DNA of 64,000 bases from Chitinophaga sp. XS-30 (GCF_008086345.1 NZ_CP043006.1:2478032-2542031), one strand, 5' to 3'. Counted from the first letter of the stretch, positions 50,510-60,046 are shown. Notes: a model not told the origin generated them from the sequence alone. Program-made: numbers and translations.

Positions 50510-51885
50510 ATGGCCAACATTCTGATTATTGACGATGAAAAGAGTATCCGTAAAACGCTTTCGGAAATATTGACCTATGAAGGATACAAGATAGAAGAAG
50601 CGGCCGATGGCGCTGAAGGGTTCAAAATGTACCAGGCCAAGGCATACGATGCCGTGCTGTGCGACATCAAAATGCCGAAGATGGACGGCCTGGAATTCCT
50701 CGAAAAAGCAAAAGCAACCAATCCGGATGTGCCTATTATCATGGTATCCGGTCACGGTAATATAGATACAGCGGTGGATGCGGTGAAAAAAGGCGCGTAT
50801 GATTATATTTCCAAACCGCCGGACCTCAACCGCCTGCTCATCACCCTGCGCAATGCGCTGGATAAGACCACCCTCGTGGCCGAAACCAAAACGCTTCGCA
50901 AAAAGGTGAACAAAACACCGGAAATGATCGGGGAATCCGCACCTATCGTAAAGATCAAGGATACCATCAGCAAAGTGGCCCCAACGGATGCCCGCGTGCT
51001 GGTGACCGGTGATAACGGTGCGGGCAAGGAACTGGTAGCGCGCTGGATACATGAATACAGCAACCGCGCCAGCGGCCCGCTTGTGGAAGTGAACTGCGCG
51101 GCCATCCCGAGCGAACTGATCGAAAGTGAACTGTTCGGCCACGAGAAAGGCTCTTTCACTTCCGCTGTGAAACAACGTATCGGGAAGTTTGAACAAGCGA
51201 ACGGCGGTACGCTTTTCCTGGATGAGATAGGCGACATGAGCCTCAGCGCCCAGGCAAAGGTGCTGCGCGCATTGCAGGAAGGCAAGATCACCCGTGTGGG
51301 AGGGGACAAGGAGATCAGTGTGGACGTAAGGGTAGTGGCCGCAACAAATAAAGACCTGCTGAGGGAAGTGGAGGAAAAGAATTTCCGGCTGGACCTGTAC
51401 CATCGCCTCAGCGTGATCCTCATTCACGTACCTTCCCTGAATGATCGCAAAGATGATATTCCCCTGCTGGTGGATCATTTCCTGGATAGCGTTTGCTCCG
51501 AATACGGCATTGCAAGGAAGGTGGCGGACAAAGATGCCATGAAATCCCTGCAGCTGCATCAGTGGACCGGTAATATCCGGGAGCTGCGCAACGTTGTGGA
51601 AAGGCTTGTGATCCTTTCCGGCAAAACCATTACAGCAGATGATGTGGAGAATTACGTTGTGCCCAATCACGACAAAAAAAAAGCCACTACCTGAATGATG
51701 AGCTGCTGGTGCTGACGCGCCTGCATGCATTCCGGGATGAAGTGGAAAAGATCTTTATCGAGTTCATGCTGCACAAGAACGGCTGGAATGTTTCCAGGAC
51801 GGCACAGGAGCTGGATATCCAGCGCAGCCATCTCTACAATAAAATGGAACGGTACGCTATTCGCAAAACCGCAGACGATGAATAA
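50510..51885 (+). CDS. NtrC-type sigma-54 activator with HTH in the -1 frame (frameshift or slippage at A9)
   Basis: The zero-frame product (50510-51694) has a receiver domain (phospho-acceptor Asp52 in AVLCDIKMPKMDG) and an AAA+ domain (Walker A GDNGAGKE; Walker B GGTLFLDEIGD; arginine fingers FRLDLYHRLSV). It ends ...NHDKKKATT without a DNA-binding domain. The missing Fis-type HTH (NGWNVSRTAQELDIQRSHLYNKMERYAI) lies directly downstream in the -1 frame, to a stop at 51883-51885. The frames meet at nine A (51674-51682), where a slip gives ..KKKSHYLNDELLVLTRLHAFRDEVEKIF... The sigma-54 contact loop is GSFTSA, not GAFTGA. It could be transcriptional slippage, programmed frameshift, an inactivating mutation or sequencing error. 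Confidence 0.78.
51674..51682 (+). other. Nine-A homopolymer at the regulator frame junction
   Basis: Nine consecutive A are read as three Lys codons in frame zero. A -1 slip (equivalent to 10 A) joins the AAA+ domain to the Fis-type HTH; the present 9-A reading hits TGA at 51692. Homopolymers of this length are known slippage sites for RNA polymerase and ribosomes, and also for mutation and read error. Confidence 0.85.
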
Positions 51886-52564
51886 CAAGCACATTTACCT
51901 GATCAGCGGACTTGGAGCGGACGAACGGGTGTTCCGGAACCTGGTGTTCCCGGAAGGCTATACCGTACACTATCTTCCGTGGATCAAACCGCTCAGTCCG
52001 GATGAATCCATCAGCGATTATGCGGCTCGTCTGGCGCGCCGCATCGTTCATGCCAACCCGGTGCTGCTTGGCCTTTCTTTCGGAGGGATGATGTGTATCG
52101 AGATCGCGCGGCAGATGCCGGTGGAGAAAGTCATCCTGCTGTCGTCCGTAAAACACCGGGGAGAACTGCCGCCCTGGTATAATAACCTTGCCCGTTTGTT
52201 ATTGCGCCGTTTGCCGGACAAGCTCCTGTTCAGCCGCCGGCGTTTTGTGGTAAGGCTCTTCATGCAAACCAGCACATCCGAAGAAAAGCAATTGCTGGAA
52301 GATTATCTCTCCAGGAAAGATTACAGTTATACCCGCTGGGCACTGGGAGCCGTGCTGCACTGGCAGAACGAATGGGTGCCGCCCGGTTGCGTACATATTC
52401 ATGGCAGCAGCGACCGGCCCTTCCCCCGGCGGTACGTCAGCCCCACTCATACGATCGTTAAAGGCGGGCATTTCATGGTCATGAACCGGGCCGCGGAGAT
52501 CAGCCGCATATTGGAAAGAGAGTTATTGTCATTACAGGGCCCCGCTGTTGCTGCGGGCGTATGA
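51878..52564 (+). CDS. Cytoplasmic alpha/beta-hydrolase
   Basis: The ATG at 51878 overlaps the regulator's -1-frame stop by 8 bp (ATGAATAA), pointing to coupled translation and to the -1 frame as the true end of the regulator. The 228-residue product has IYLISGLGADERVFRNL, the nucleophile elbow GLSFGGMM (Ser in SFG) and a late His in IVKGGHFMVMNRA. No signal peptide is seen. It belongs to the short alpha/beta hydrolase group without known substrate. Its last 33 bp overlap the convergent MerR gene. Confidence 0.85.
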   Translation: MNNKHIYLISGLGADERVFRNLVFPEGYTVHYLPWIKPLSPDESISDYAARLARRIVHANPVLLGLSFGGMMCIEIARQMPVEKVILLSSVKHRGELPPWYNNLARLLLRRLPDKLLFSRRRFVVRLFMQTSTSEEKQLLEDYLSRKDYSYTRWALGAVLHWQNEWVPPGCVHIHGSSDRPFPRRYVSPTHTIVKGGHFMVMNRAAEISRILERELLSLQGPAVAAGV

Positions 52565-53428
52565 CAGCAATGCTTCCGGTGAAAGTATCACCCGGATATT
52601 CGGCGGCAGCGGCGGTGTGATCCGCGTTGCCTGCGGACCGGAAATGGTGATGCGGAGGTCCGGGAAAAGCGCAGCCATGTCCCGCACCAGGTTGTTCAGC
52701 TTTCTTTGCGGGAAATTGGTGATGAGGTGCGTGTAGATATGATCCACCGGTTTGCGGTTCGCATAGAAGCGGATATCTTCCAGCGGGATGTTACAGCCGA
52801 AATAGATGACCGGGCAGCCGCTTTTTTTCAGCAGGTACTGTACAAAGAGCGCGGGTATTTCATGCAGCTCACCCTGCGGGAGGAAAACCAGAAAACGTTC
52901 CGGTTTGTCTGCCGGAAGTTCCAGCCCGTCTATAGCCACCATCAGTTTTTTGCGGATGATGCCGGCAGCGAAATGCTCCTGCGCCGGAATCACGCGGTCC
53001 GCCAGCCAAAGCAGCCCCACCCGTTCCAGGAAAGGGTAGATCACCGTCAGGATACATTGCTCGAACCCCATGCGCAGCAATACGTTGTGAAATATCTTCT
53101 CAAACCTGTTCTGGTCAAAATCGATCATGGCTTCCACCAGCTGGTTGATATAGGCCTGGTGCAGATGAGCGTCTTTCTTGCCGCTTTCTTCCAGCGACAG
53201 CTGCTTTACCTCCTCGTCCGTCATTTCCGCGATCCTGGAGATCTTGTAGCCCTGATGGTACAGGTAGGCGATCCGCATCATACGTTTGAGATCGCGGTTG
53301 TCATAGATGCGGTGATTGGTATCTTTCCTTTTGGGCCGCAGCAGCTTGTATCGCTGCTCCCATATCCGGATCGTGTGTGCTTTGATGCCGGTAAGGCTTT
53401 CCAGATCTTTGATGGTATAACTGTTCAA
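52532..53428 (-). CDS. MerR-family regulator with B12-binding-like C-terminal domain
   Basis: A 298-residue protein with an N-terminal MerR HTH (YTIKDLESLTGIKAHTIRIWEQRYKLLRPKRKDTNHRIYDNRDLKRMMRIAYL) and a C-terminal helical plus Rossmann region of the CarH/LitR type (about 95-290). EH is present in LWLADRVIPAQEHFAAGI and the ExH motif in PQGELHEIPALF, where the cobalamin-ligand His of CarH lies. The GxxL surroundings are looser than in CarH, so cobalamin binding is plausible but unproven. Homologues regulate light or B12-responsive genes. It overlaps the hydrolase gene by 33 bp tail to tail. Confidence 0.86.
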   Translation of the reverse strand: MNSYTIKDLESLTGIKAHTIRIWEQRYKLLRPKRKDTNHRIYDNRDLKRMMRIAYLYHQGYKISRIAEMTDEEVKQLSLEESGKKDAHLHQAYINQLVEAMIDFDQNRFEKIFHNVLLRMGFEQCILTVIYPFLERVGLLWLADRVIPAQEHFAAGIIRKKLMVAIDGLELPADKPERFLVFLPQGELHEIPALFVQYLLKKSGCPVIYFGCNIPLEDIRFYANRKPVDHIYTHLITNFPQRKLNNLVRDMAALFPDLRITISGPQATRITPPLPPNIRVILSPEALLSYARSNSGAL

Positions 53429-53547
53429 GGCCAGGTATATGAGATTTAAACAAAAGCAGGGATAAGAAGTTCGGCAAGGTAGCCAATGATCGCGGGATTT
53501 TGTGAAAACTTTTGCGAATGAAAACTAGCTTACAATTGGCAGAATAT

Positions 53548-53555
53548 TATATTTG
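53548..53555 (+). promoter_or_regulatory. -7 promoter element of lepB
   Basis: TATATTTG is a perfect match and ends 27 bp before the lepB ATG at 53583. The earlier in-frame TTG at 53553 lies inside the box, supporting the ATG. Confidence 0.62.
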
Positions 53556-53582
53556 TTCTTTAAACTACCTAAACAAAAGAGC

Positions 53583-54758
53583 ATGAACCTTGCATTTTGG
53601 CGAAAGAAGGACGGTCAGCCAAAGAAGAAAAAGTCTGCCGTACGCGAATGGCTGGATGCGGCCATTTTTGCGGTGATAGCAGCTACGCTGATACGGACCT
53701 TCATTTTTGAGGCATACACCATCCCTACCCCGTCTATGGAAAAAACATTGCTGGTGAACGATTTCCTGTTTGTCAGCAAAGTGAGTTACGGCCCCCGTGT
53801 TCCGATGACGCCACTGGCAGTTCCGTTTACGCACCATACTTTACCGCTTACCAAATACAGCAAGGCCTACTCCGAGGCTATTCAGTGGAAATACCGCCGT
53901 ATTCCCGGTTTCGGGGACATCCGCCGCAATGATGTGGTGGTATTCAACTTCCCGGAAGGAGATACCGTTGCCCTGGAACGCCAGGATGAAAGTTATTACG
54001 ACCTCGTTCGCCGGAACGGCCGGGAGCGCGTGTGGAATGAATATCATGTGATCTCCCGCCCCGTGGATAAACGGGAAAACTATATCAAGCGCTGTGTTGG
54101 GATAGCGGGAGATACGCTCGCTGTTGTCAACGGTGTGGTAGTCGTGAACGGTCAGCCGGAATCGCAGCCCCCGCATAGCGAACGCCTGTACCAGGTGCAA
54201 ACCACGAACGGAGATCACCTGAACCCCGTACGGCTGGAAGAAATGGGGATAGACGGGCAGTACGAGATCATGGAACATGGCAAGTACAGTTACAATCTCA
54301 CCCCTTCGGAATCCACCACCATCGGCGCTTTCCCTGTTGTGTCCAATAATATTCACCCCTATGTCAGCCCCATGGTAGATGGCGTATGGCCGCAGGATAC
54401 CGCGAACTTCAAATTCACGGTAGACAATTTCGGACCCATCTATATTCCAAAGAAAGGGGCTTCCGTGCGGCTGGACAGCAGTAATGTGGAGCTTTACCGC
54501 AGGATCATCGAAGTATATGAAGACAATACGCTGGAGAACAGGAGCGGCCAATGGGTGATCAACGGTACGCCGACCGACCTGTACACTTTTAAAATGAACT
54601 ATTACTGGATGATGGGGGATAACCGCCATAAGTCGCTGGATTCCCGCTACTGGGGATTTGTGCCGGAAGACCATGTGGTAGGAAAGGCATGGCTCATCTG
54701 GATGAGCTATGGCAAAGGAGGCATCCGCTGGAGCCGCCTGTTCAGGACCATCAAATAA
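53583..54758 (+). CDS. lepB: Signal peptidase I
   Basis: A 391-residue membrane protease that removes signal peptides on the outer face of the inner membrane. One N-terminal transmembrane helix (WLDAAIFAVIAATLIRTFIFEA) precedes the catalytic Ser51 in IPTPSMEKTL. Lys169 lies in NYIKRCVGIAGDTL, and the C-terminal MMGDNRHKSLDSRYWGFVPEDHVVGKAWLIW is the conserved box E. It is longer than E. coli LepB because of a large insertion (about 190-320), usual in Bacteroidota. Start chosen at 53583. Confidence 0.94.
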   Translation: MNLAFWRKKDGQPKKKKSAVREWLDAAIFAVIAATLIRTFIFEAYTIPTPSMEKTLLVNDFLFVSKVSYGPRVPMTPLAVPFTHHTLPLTKYSKAYSEAIQWKYRRIPGFGDIRRNDVVVFNFPEGDTVALERQDESYYDLVRRNGRERVWNEYHVISRPVDKRENYIKRCVGIAGDTLAVVNGVVVVNGQPESQPPHSERLYQVQTTNGDHLNPVRLEEMGIDGQYEIMEHGKYSYNLTPSESTTIGAFPVVSNNIHPYVSPMVDGVWPQDTANFKFTVDNFGPIYIPKKGASVRLDSSNVELYRRIIEVYEDNTLENRSGQWVINGTPTDLYTFKMNYYWMMGDNRHKSLDSRYWGFVPEDHVVGKAWLIWMSYGKGGIRWSRLFRTIK

Positions 54759-54854
54759 CCAGGCTTTTATAAGCAGACAGGGGGCAGTCAACGCTGAATT
54801 TCAGTAACTTCGGATTCAGCATTTGCTGCTCTCTTTTTTTTAATTTATCCTGAT

Positions 54855-55340
54855 ATGGCGACAAAAACGGCCCGGTTCACTTACGAAGAGCATGATGACG
54901 AATCCACACTGAGCAAGGAAGAAGTTTCTCTGCTGCACGCAGCCCGGGAGGCCGCCCAACATGCTTATGCTCCTTATTCCCACTTCCGCGTAGGCGCCAT
55001 GCTGCTGATGGAAAACGGGAAGACCGTCAGCGGCACCAACCAGGAGAATGCCTCCTATCCCGTAGGGATCTGTGCGGAAAGGACCGGTCTCTCCGCCGCA
55101 TCCTCCCTGTATCCCGGCATGCCGGTAAAAGCCATCGCGGTGAGTTATGATAATGAGCTGGGAGAAAGCGACCGGCCCATCACTCCCTGCGGCATCTGCC
55201 GGCAGACACTCGCGGAATACCAGCAAAGGTTCGGGGCACCCATCCGCCTGATCCTCGCCGGCCGGACCGGGAAGATCTGGGTGATACCGGACAGCAATGC
55301 GCTGCTGCCGCTCTCTTTTTCCGGGGATGATCTGAAGTAG
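54855..55340 (+). CDS. cdd: Cytidine deaminase
   Basis: A 161-residue zinc enzyme that deaminates cytidine and deoxycytidine. Motifs: YAPYSHFRVGAMLLMENGK, the CAE zinc/proton-shuttle site in GICAERTGLSAAS and the second zinc site PCGICRQTL. The N-terminal extension of about 30 residues is acidic. No operon partner; it lies 96 bp after lepB. Confidence 0.95.
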   Translation: MATKTARFTYEEHDDESTLSKEEVSLLHAAREAAQHAYAPYSHFRVGAMLLMENGKTVSGTNQENASYPVGICAERTGLSAASSLYPGMPVKAIAVSYDNELGESDRPITPCGICRQTLAEYQQRFGAPIRLILAGRTGKIWVIPDSNALLPLSFSGDDLK

Positions 55341-55378
55341 ATCCCAAATAAATTTCTTTTTATAGATTATTATTTAAT

Positions 55379-55386
55379 TATATTTG
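55379..55386 (+). promoter_or_regulatory. -7 promoter element of the TPR gene
   Basis: TATATTTG, perfect -7 box, ends 13 bp before the ATG at 55399, which predicts a leader of under 10 nt. Confidence 0.6.
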
Positions 55387-55398
55387 TATAAGGGCGAT

Positions 55399-56379
55399 AT
55401 GCCTTTGTATATGATCCTGTACCGTATCCTTTTCCTATGCCTTCTTTCTGCTGGTACACCATCCGGTGACCGGGCGAAGCAACTGTATAAAGAAGGGCTG
55501 CACCTGAAGCGGGACGGCCGCCTGGAGGAAGCGCAGCAATGTTTCACCGCTGCCATCCTGGCCAATAGCCGGTTTGCGGACGCATACCTGGAGCTGGCGG
55601 TCCTGTTCCGGCAGCAGCAACAGCCCGAACCGGCGAAGCAGCAGTTATTTGCCCTGCTGGAGGTAGTACCGGAGCACCCGGAAGCTTTGCAGACGCTCGC
55701 GGAAATATTCCTCGAAGAAAAGGCCTGGGAAGATGCGCTGGCATATGCTTTCCGGGCACAGGAGCAGGGTTGTGCCGGAATGCACCGCATCATCGGCATC
55801 AGCTATGCGCAGCTGGACCATCCGCGTGAGGCTATACAGGCGCTGGAAACAGCCGGAAAAGAGGGGGCGGATGTATTTCCCCAACTGGCGCGCCTCCATG
55901 CGCAGCAGGAAGATTACCCGCAGGGCATCCGTTATTATGAGCAGGCGCTGCAGCGGGACAGCAGTGCGGCCGACCTGTATTTTGAACTGGGAATGATGCA
56001 TTTTAATATGAAAAACTATCCGAAAGCCACTATTGCATTCGAGCAGGCGGGTAAACTTGGCCATGCCGTTGATGCAGATCTTTATCTGAACCTGGGAATG
56101 GCCCACCTTGAACAGGCCGGTTATACAGACGCTATCCGTCATCTCCGCAAGGCATTGACCCTTCGCCCGAATGATATTCAGGTGATGATCAACCTGGCGA
56201 ATGCCTATTACAAACAGCAGGATTTTGCGAATGCCATTACACAATGGAACAACATTCTCATGCTGCAGCCATTGAACGGCTTTGCCATGTTCATGCTGGG
56301 AAAATCGTACATCTGTTCAGGCGAGGTGGCCAAAGGCCAGGCGATCTGCGATCAGGCGCTGGCCCTCGGCACGAGGTGA
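55399..56379 (+). CDS. TPR-repeat protein, membrane-anchored or secreted
   Basis: The ATG at 55399 gives 326 residues (a TTG at 55384 is inside the promoter box). An N-terminal hydrophobic stretch (MILYRILFLCLLSAG) may be a signal or anchor. From residue about 25 there are about eight helical TPR units (AKQLYKEGLHLKRDGRLEEAQQCFTAAI, ADAYLELAVLFRQQQQPEPAKQQLFALL, and later VMINLANAYYKQQDFANAITQWNNIL). It should be a scaffold for protein contacts. No partner is evident. It converges on argS, the two stops abutting in TGATCA. Confidence 0.85.
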   Translation: MPLYMILYRILFLCLLSAGTPSGDRAKQLYKEGLHLKRDGRLEEAQQCFTAAILANSRFADAYLELAVLFRQQQQPEPAKQQLFALLEVVPEHPEALQTLAEIFLEEKAWEDALAYAFRAQEQGCAGMHRIIGISYAQLDHPREAIQALETAGKEGADVFPQLARLHAQQEDYPQGIRYYEQALQRDSSAADLYFELGMMHFNMKNYPKATIAFEQAGKLGHAVDADLYLNLGMAHLEQAGYTDAIRHLRKALTLRPNDIQVMINLANAYYKQQDFANAITQWNNILMLQPLNGFAMFMLGKSYICSGEVAKGQAICDQALALGTR

Positions 56380-58311
56380 TCACATCCTTTCCGGAACGCT
56401 GATCCCCAGCATTTTCATACTTTGCTTGATGGTATTGGCGGTGAGTGAAGCGATCTGCAGGCGCAGTTTCTTCCTTTCTTCCGTTTCCGCATCCCTGACG
56501 GAGTAAATGTATTTGCCTTCTTCTTTCTTGGCGTAAAAGGAATTGAAGGTCTGTGCCAGCAGGAACGCATAGTTGGCGATCACGGCCGGGCTCATTTCCC
56601 TTTGCGCTTCTTCCAGGATGCCGTCGAACTGCTCACAGAGCATGATCAGCTCTTTTTCCATGGGGAGCAGGTCGCTGCGGTGATGATAGCTGCCCAGCTG
56701 TTCCAGGTATTCCGCCGGGAACTCGCGCATAATGGATTTGATACGGGCATGGCTGTACTGGATAAAGGGGCCGGTAAACCCGTGCAGATCGATGGATTCC
56801 TCGGGGTTGAAGATCATCTTTTTCCTGGGATCTACTTTCAGGAGGAAGAATTTCATAGCGCCCAGACCGATGGTGTTATACAGTTCCTGCAGTTCATCTT
56901 CGGAGAACCCTTTTACTTTTCCCAGTTCCGCCGTGTGGCTGGCCGCGGTATTCACCATTTCATCGATCATATCGTCAGCATCCACAACGGTGCCTTCCCG
57001 GCTTTTCATACGGCCCTGGGGTAATTCCACCATACCGTAGGAGAGGTGGAAGACGCCATCCGCACAAGGTTCGCCAAGTTTTTCCAGGATCAGCTTCAGC
57101 ACCTTGAAATGGTAGTTCTGTTCGTCGGCCACCACGTACAGGCTTTGCTCCATCTGGTAATCTGCATACTTCAGGCGGGCTGTGCCGAGGTCCTGTGTCA
57201 TATATACGGACGTACCATCGCCGCGCAGCAGGAGTTTTTCATCCAGCCCTTCCGCGGTCAGGTCTATCCATACGGAATTATCTTCTTTACGGAACAGTAC
57301 GCCCTTGCGCAAACCTTCTTCCACCAGGTCTTTCCCCAGCAGATAGGTATTGCTTTCGTAGTACATTTTATCGAAGTCGATGCCGAGGCGTTTGTAAGTG
57401 GCATCGAAACCTTCGTACACCCATCCGTTCATGGTCTGCCAGAGCGCCCTCACTTCCGGGTTGCCGGCTTCCCATTGCTGCAGCATGATCTTCGCCTGCT
57501 GCATGATCTCGGTCTTGTTGCGGCTCAGTTCTTTGATCTCGTCCGTGATCTTGGCGGACTTTTCCTTGTCGTCATGCACTTCAGGTTTCTGGAGGGCCTG
57601 AAAGAGTTTTTGCACGCGGTCTTTTTCCGTTTCATCAAAATCGCTGAAGTCGCCTTCCAGTACGCGGGAAATGATCGGTTCCGCCTGTTCCCGCAGGATG
57701 GTCTCGAATTTTACATAGTAGTCGCCGACGAGGTGATCGCCTTTGATTCCGGTACTTTCCGGCGTATCGCCATGGGCAAACAGCTGCCATGCGAGCATGG
57801 ACTTGCAGATATGGATGCCGCGGTCGTTCACCAGGTTGGCTTTGATCACCTCAAAGCCGTTGGCCTTGTAGATCTCCGCCACAGAGTAACCGAGGAAATT
57901 GTTCCGGAGATGCCCCAGGTGCAGGGGTTTATTGGTATTGGGGGAAGAGTATTCCACCATCACCTTTCGCCCATTGGCGGGTTTTTGCCCTATTGCTTTG
58001 TTGCCGTGCGCTTTTTGAAGGTACCCGACCCAGTATTGATGATGTATCTGCAGGTTCAGGAAGCCTTTTACCACATTGAAGCCGGCGAACAGCTCCGGGT
58101 GTTGCTCCAGGAGGCGTTGCCCCAGTGTTTGTCCTGTTTCCTCAGGTTTCTGGCGGCTGAACTTCGTGAACGGGAATACAACAACAGTATATTCTCCCTC
58201 GAATTCCGGCTTGGTGGTATTGACCGAGATGTCGGCAGTGGTGAAAGGTTGCTGGTACAAGGCCTGGATGGCCGCTGCTGCGGCGCTTTTAATTGCAGAA
58301 ACTACACTCAT
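56380..58311 (-). CDS. argS: Arginine-tRNA ligase
   Basis: A 643-residue class I synthetase. The HIGH motif is NTNKPLHLGHLRNN (HLGH), and a KMSK-like GRMKSREG follows. The N-terminal Arg-S additional domain and the C-terminal DALR anticodon-binding domain (ending IKQSMKMLGISVPERM) are complete. It catalyses Arg-tRNA formation. The start fits MSVVSAIKSAAAAAI. The end abuts the TPR stop. Confidence 0.96.
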   Translation of the reverse strand: MSVVSAIKSAAAAAIQALYQQPFTTADISVNTTKPEFEGEYTVVVFPFTKFSRQKPEETGQTLGQRLLEQHPELFAGFNVVKGFLNLQIHHQYWVGYLQKAHGNKAIGQKPANGRKVMVEYSSPNTNKPLHLGHLRNNFLGYSVAEIYKANGFEVIKANLVNDRGIHICKSMLAWQLFAHGDTPESTGIKGDHLVGDYYVKFETILREQAEPIISRVLEGDFSDFDETEKDRVQKLFQALQKPEVHDDKEKSAKITDEIKELSRNKTEIMQQAKIMLQQWEAGNPEVRALWQTMNGWVYEGFDATYKRLGIDFDKMYYESNTYLLGKDLVEEGLRKGVLFRKEDNSVWIDLTAEGLDEKLLLRGDGTSVYMTQDLGTARLKYADYQMEQSLYVVADEQNYHFKVLKLILEKLGEPCADGVFHLSYGMVELPQGRMKSREGTVVDADDMIDEMVNTAASHTAELGKVKGFSEDELQELYNTIGLGAMKFFLLKVDPRKKMIFNPEESIDLHGFTGPFIQYSHARIKSIMREFPAEYLEQLGSYHHRSDLLPMEKELIMLCEQFDGILEEAQREMSPAVIANYAFLLAQTFNSFYAKKEEGKYIYSVRDAETEERKKLRLQIASLTANTIKQSMKMLGISVPERM

Positions 58312-58376
58312 TTAGCTAAAAAGATTATTGAACGAAAACCGGGCGGTAAAGGTAACCCTGATTTTCTAAAAAACAT

Positions 58377-58421
58377 ACTTTAAGGGGACGTACCGGTTTT
58401 CCCGGCGCGTCCCCTTAAAGT
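58377..58421 (-). terminator. Intrinsic terminator of the OmpA-family gene
   Basis: A perfect 14-bp stem (58377-58390 with 58408-58421) with inner CCGG/CCGG is followed on the minus strand by ATGTTTTTTA. It lies 58 bp past the OmpA-family stop. Confidence 0.85.
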
Positions 58422-58478
58422 CCACAGGAAGGAATGCTACAAAACGTAGACCTTCTGCATTGTCATGTTGTCAGCCGG

Positions 58479-59843
58479 TCAATAGATCGTGAATTCTACC
58501 CGGCGGTTTTGTTGCCTGCCTGCGGCTGTTTTATTGCTGGCAATAGGTTGTGTTTCACCGTAACCGGTAGCCTCTATCCGGCTGGGATTGACGCCTTTGC
58601 CCACCAGGTAGGCTTTTACGGATTCGGCCCTTTGTTTGGAGAGGATCATGTTCTTGCTGTCGGTCCCCACATTGTCGGTATGGCCGGCCAGCTTCAGGCT
58701 GAGGTTCTTGCGCACCAGGAGGTCTGCCACTTTATTCAGCGACATGTGTGAGCTGGGTTTGATGCTGGCGCTGCCGGTGGCAAATTCGAGGTTGGCAATG
58801 GCATCGCGCACCAGGCGGCGGTCATCTTCCGTAATGATCACCTGTACAGGTTTTACGGTATCGGGTTTCGGTAAGGGGCAGCCGGAGCCGTCCACCTTAT
58901 CGCCACTTGCGGTGCCGGGGCATTTATCGAAAACGTCGGAAACGCCGTCCCCATCGCTGTCAGCCTGCAGTTTGGCTACGCTGGCCGCCAGCCTGGCATT
59001 GTTTTCCTTTTCGGCGTCCAGTTCCAGTTTCATCTGGTCCCGCTGCGCCGCCATTTCATCATACATCACGGCGGGAGCGTTATGCCACGCCAGTTGCGGT
59101 TTGCTGCGGTTGCCGAGCGGGAACTCCAGGCCGGCGTACCCATAGGCATACTTGTCTTTCGATGCCCCTTTGATATAGCCGTCGAGGTTGTCCCCGTCAA
59201 GATAATGCATGGTGTACCCCAGGTCCAGGTTCACGGTTTCCGATAATTTGAATTTGAGGCCTGCGCCTATTGGCACATAAAATTCTTTGATTATGCCGGA
59301 GGGTTTGTATTCGGTGGTGATGCCGCCGGCAGTGGTGATCTCGGGGCTGTAGCCTGCCAGTCCGCCGCCTACGGAGACGTACAGCTGGGCGGTGTTCTGT
59401 TTGTGCAGCCAGTTGATGGTAGCGAGATTGAATACGGCATTCAGGCTGCCAGACCATTTAAGGCTGGTCTCGAATGAGGAATAAGGGCTGTTGGGGTCTT
59501 CGCCATTCCCCAGTTTACGGCTGTTGTCCGCCTTGAGCTTGCCGCCTACATAATCCGCCCGGAGGCCGAGGAAATGAAGAAGCTGCCATTTGACGTAGGC
59601 GCCGTAGCCGTAATTGAGCTGCCATTTGGAAAAGTCATTGCTGCCTCCGGTGGCCACGGAGGGGATGAGAACACCGCCGTTCACGCCGATGGAAAAGGTC
59701 CGGAAGTTCCTGCTGCCGCCAAAAAGGGTGCCGGAAGATGTGGAGGGGCTTGATGTTTCGGGTTCCGGCCGGGTCTGGGCCAGTGTTGTAACGGGAATTG
59801 CGGCCAACATGCAAAATACCCATCTGATGATCGAGCTGTTCAT
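58479..59843 (-). CDS. OmpA-family outer membrane protein with TSP3-like calcium repeat
   Basis: The ATG at 59843 starts a signal peptide (MNSSIIRWVFCMLAAIPVTTLAQ); further upstream codons have no signal. The 454-residue protein has an N-terminal beta-barrel region (about 50-260, aromatic strands such as FLGLRADYVGGKL), a short coiled coil (MYDEMAAQRDQMKLELDAEKENNARLAA), a thrombospondin-3-like motif (DSDGDGVSDVFDKCPGT) and an OmpA C-terminal domain (LKLAGHTDNVGTDSKNMILSKQRAESVKAYLVGKGV...NRRVEFTIY) that binds peptidoglycan. Such proteins tie the outer membrane to the cell wall. Confidence 0.9.
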   Translation of the reverse strand: MNSSIIRWVFCMLAAIPVTTLAQTRPEPETSSPSTSSGTLFGGSRNFRTFSIGVNGGVLIPSVATGGSNDFSKWQLNYGYGAYVKWQLLHFLGLRADYVGGKLKADNSRKLGNGEDPNSPYSSFETSLKWSGSLNAVFNLATINWLHKQNTAQLYVSVGGGLAGYSPEITTAGGITTEYKPSGIIKEFYVPIGAGLKFKLSETVNLDLGYTMHYLDGDNLDGYIKGASKDKYAYGYAGLEFPLGNRSKPQLAWHNAPAVMYDEMAAQRDQMKLELDAEKENNARLAASVAKLQADSDGDGVSDVFDKCPGTASGDKVDGSGCPLPKPDTVKPVQVIITEDDRRLVRDAIANLEFATGSASIKPSSHMSLNKVADLLVRKNLSLKLAGHTDNVGTDSKNMILSKQRAESVKAYLVGKGVNPSRIEATGYGETQPIASNKTAAGRQQNRRVEFTIY

Positions 59844-60046
59844 AATAAGATTTGTTAGGTGTATATCTGAAAAACAAATATTTGTGTCATTGTGTTGGAT
59901 ATTCAGATATCTTTTTAATTCATATACAAGCATATGCGCGCGGGACTGACATATTTTCAGACAAGCCTGCCTTGGCATAATCATTGACAATTCATGGACA
60001 TACCGCTTTTAGCGGACACTGTTTCAAAAAGGAGAATATTTTAATT

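Noticed and set aside
59874-59885. ACAAATATTTGT palindrome upstream of the OmpA-family gene as a promoter
   Set aside because: It resembles a -7 box but the TA is one base out of register on both strands, so I do not call it a promoter.
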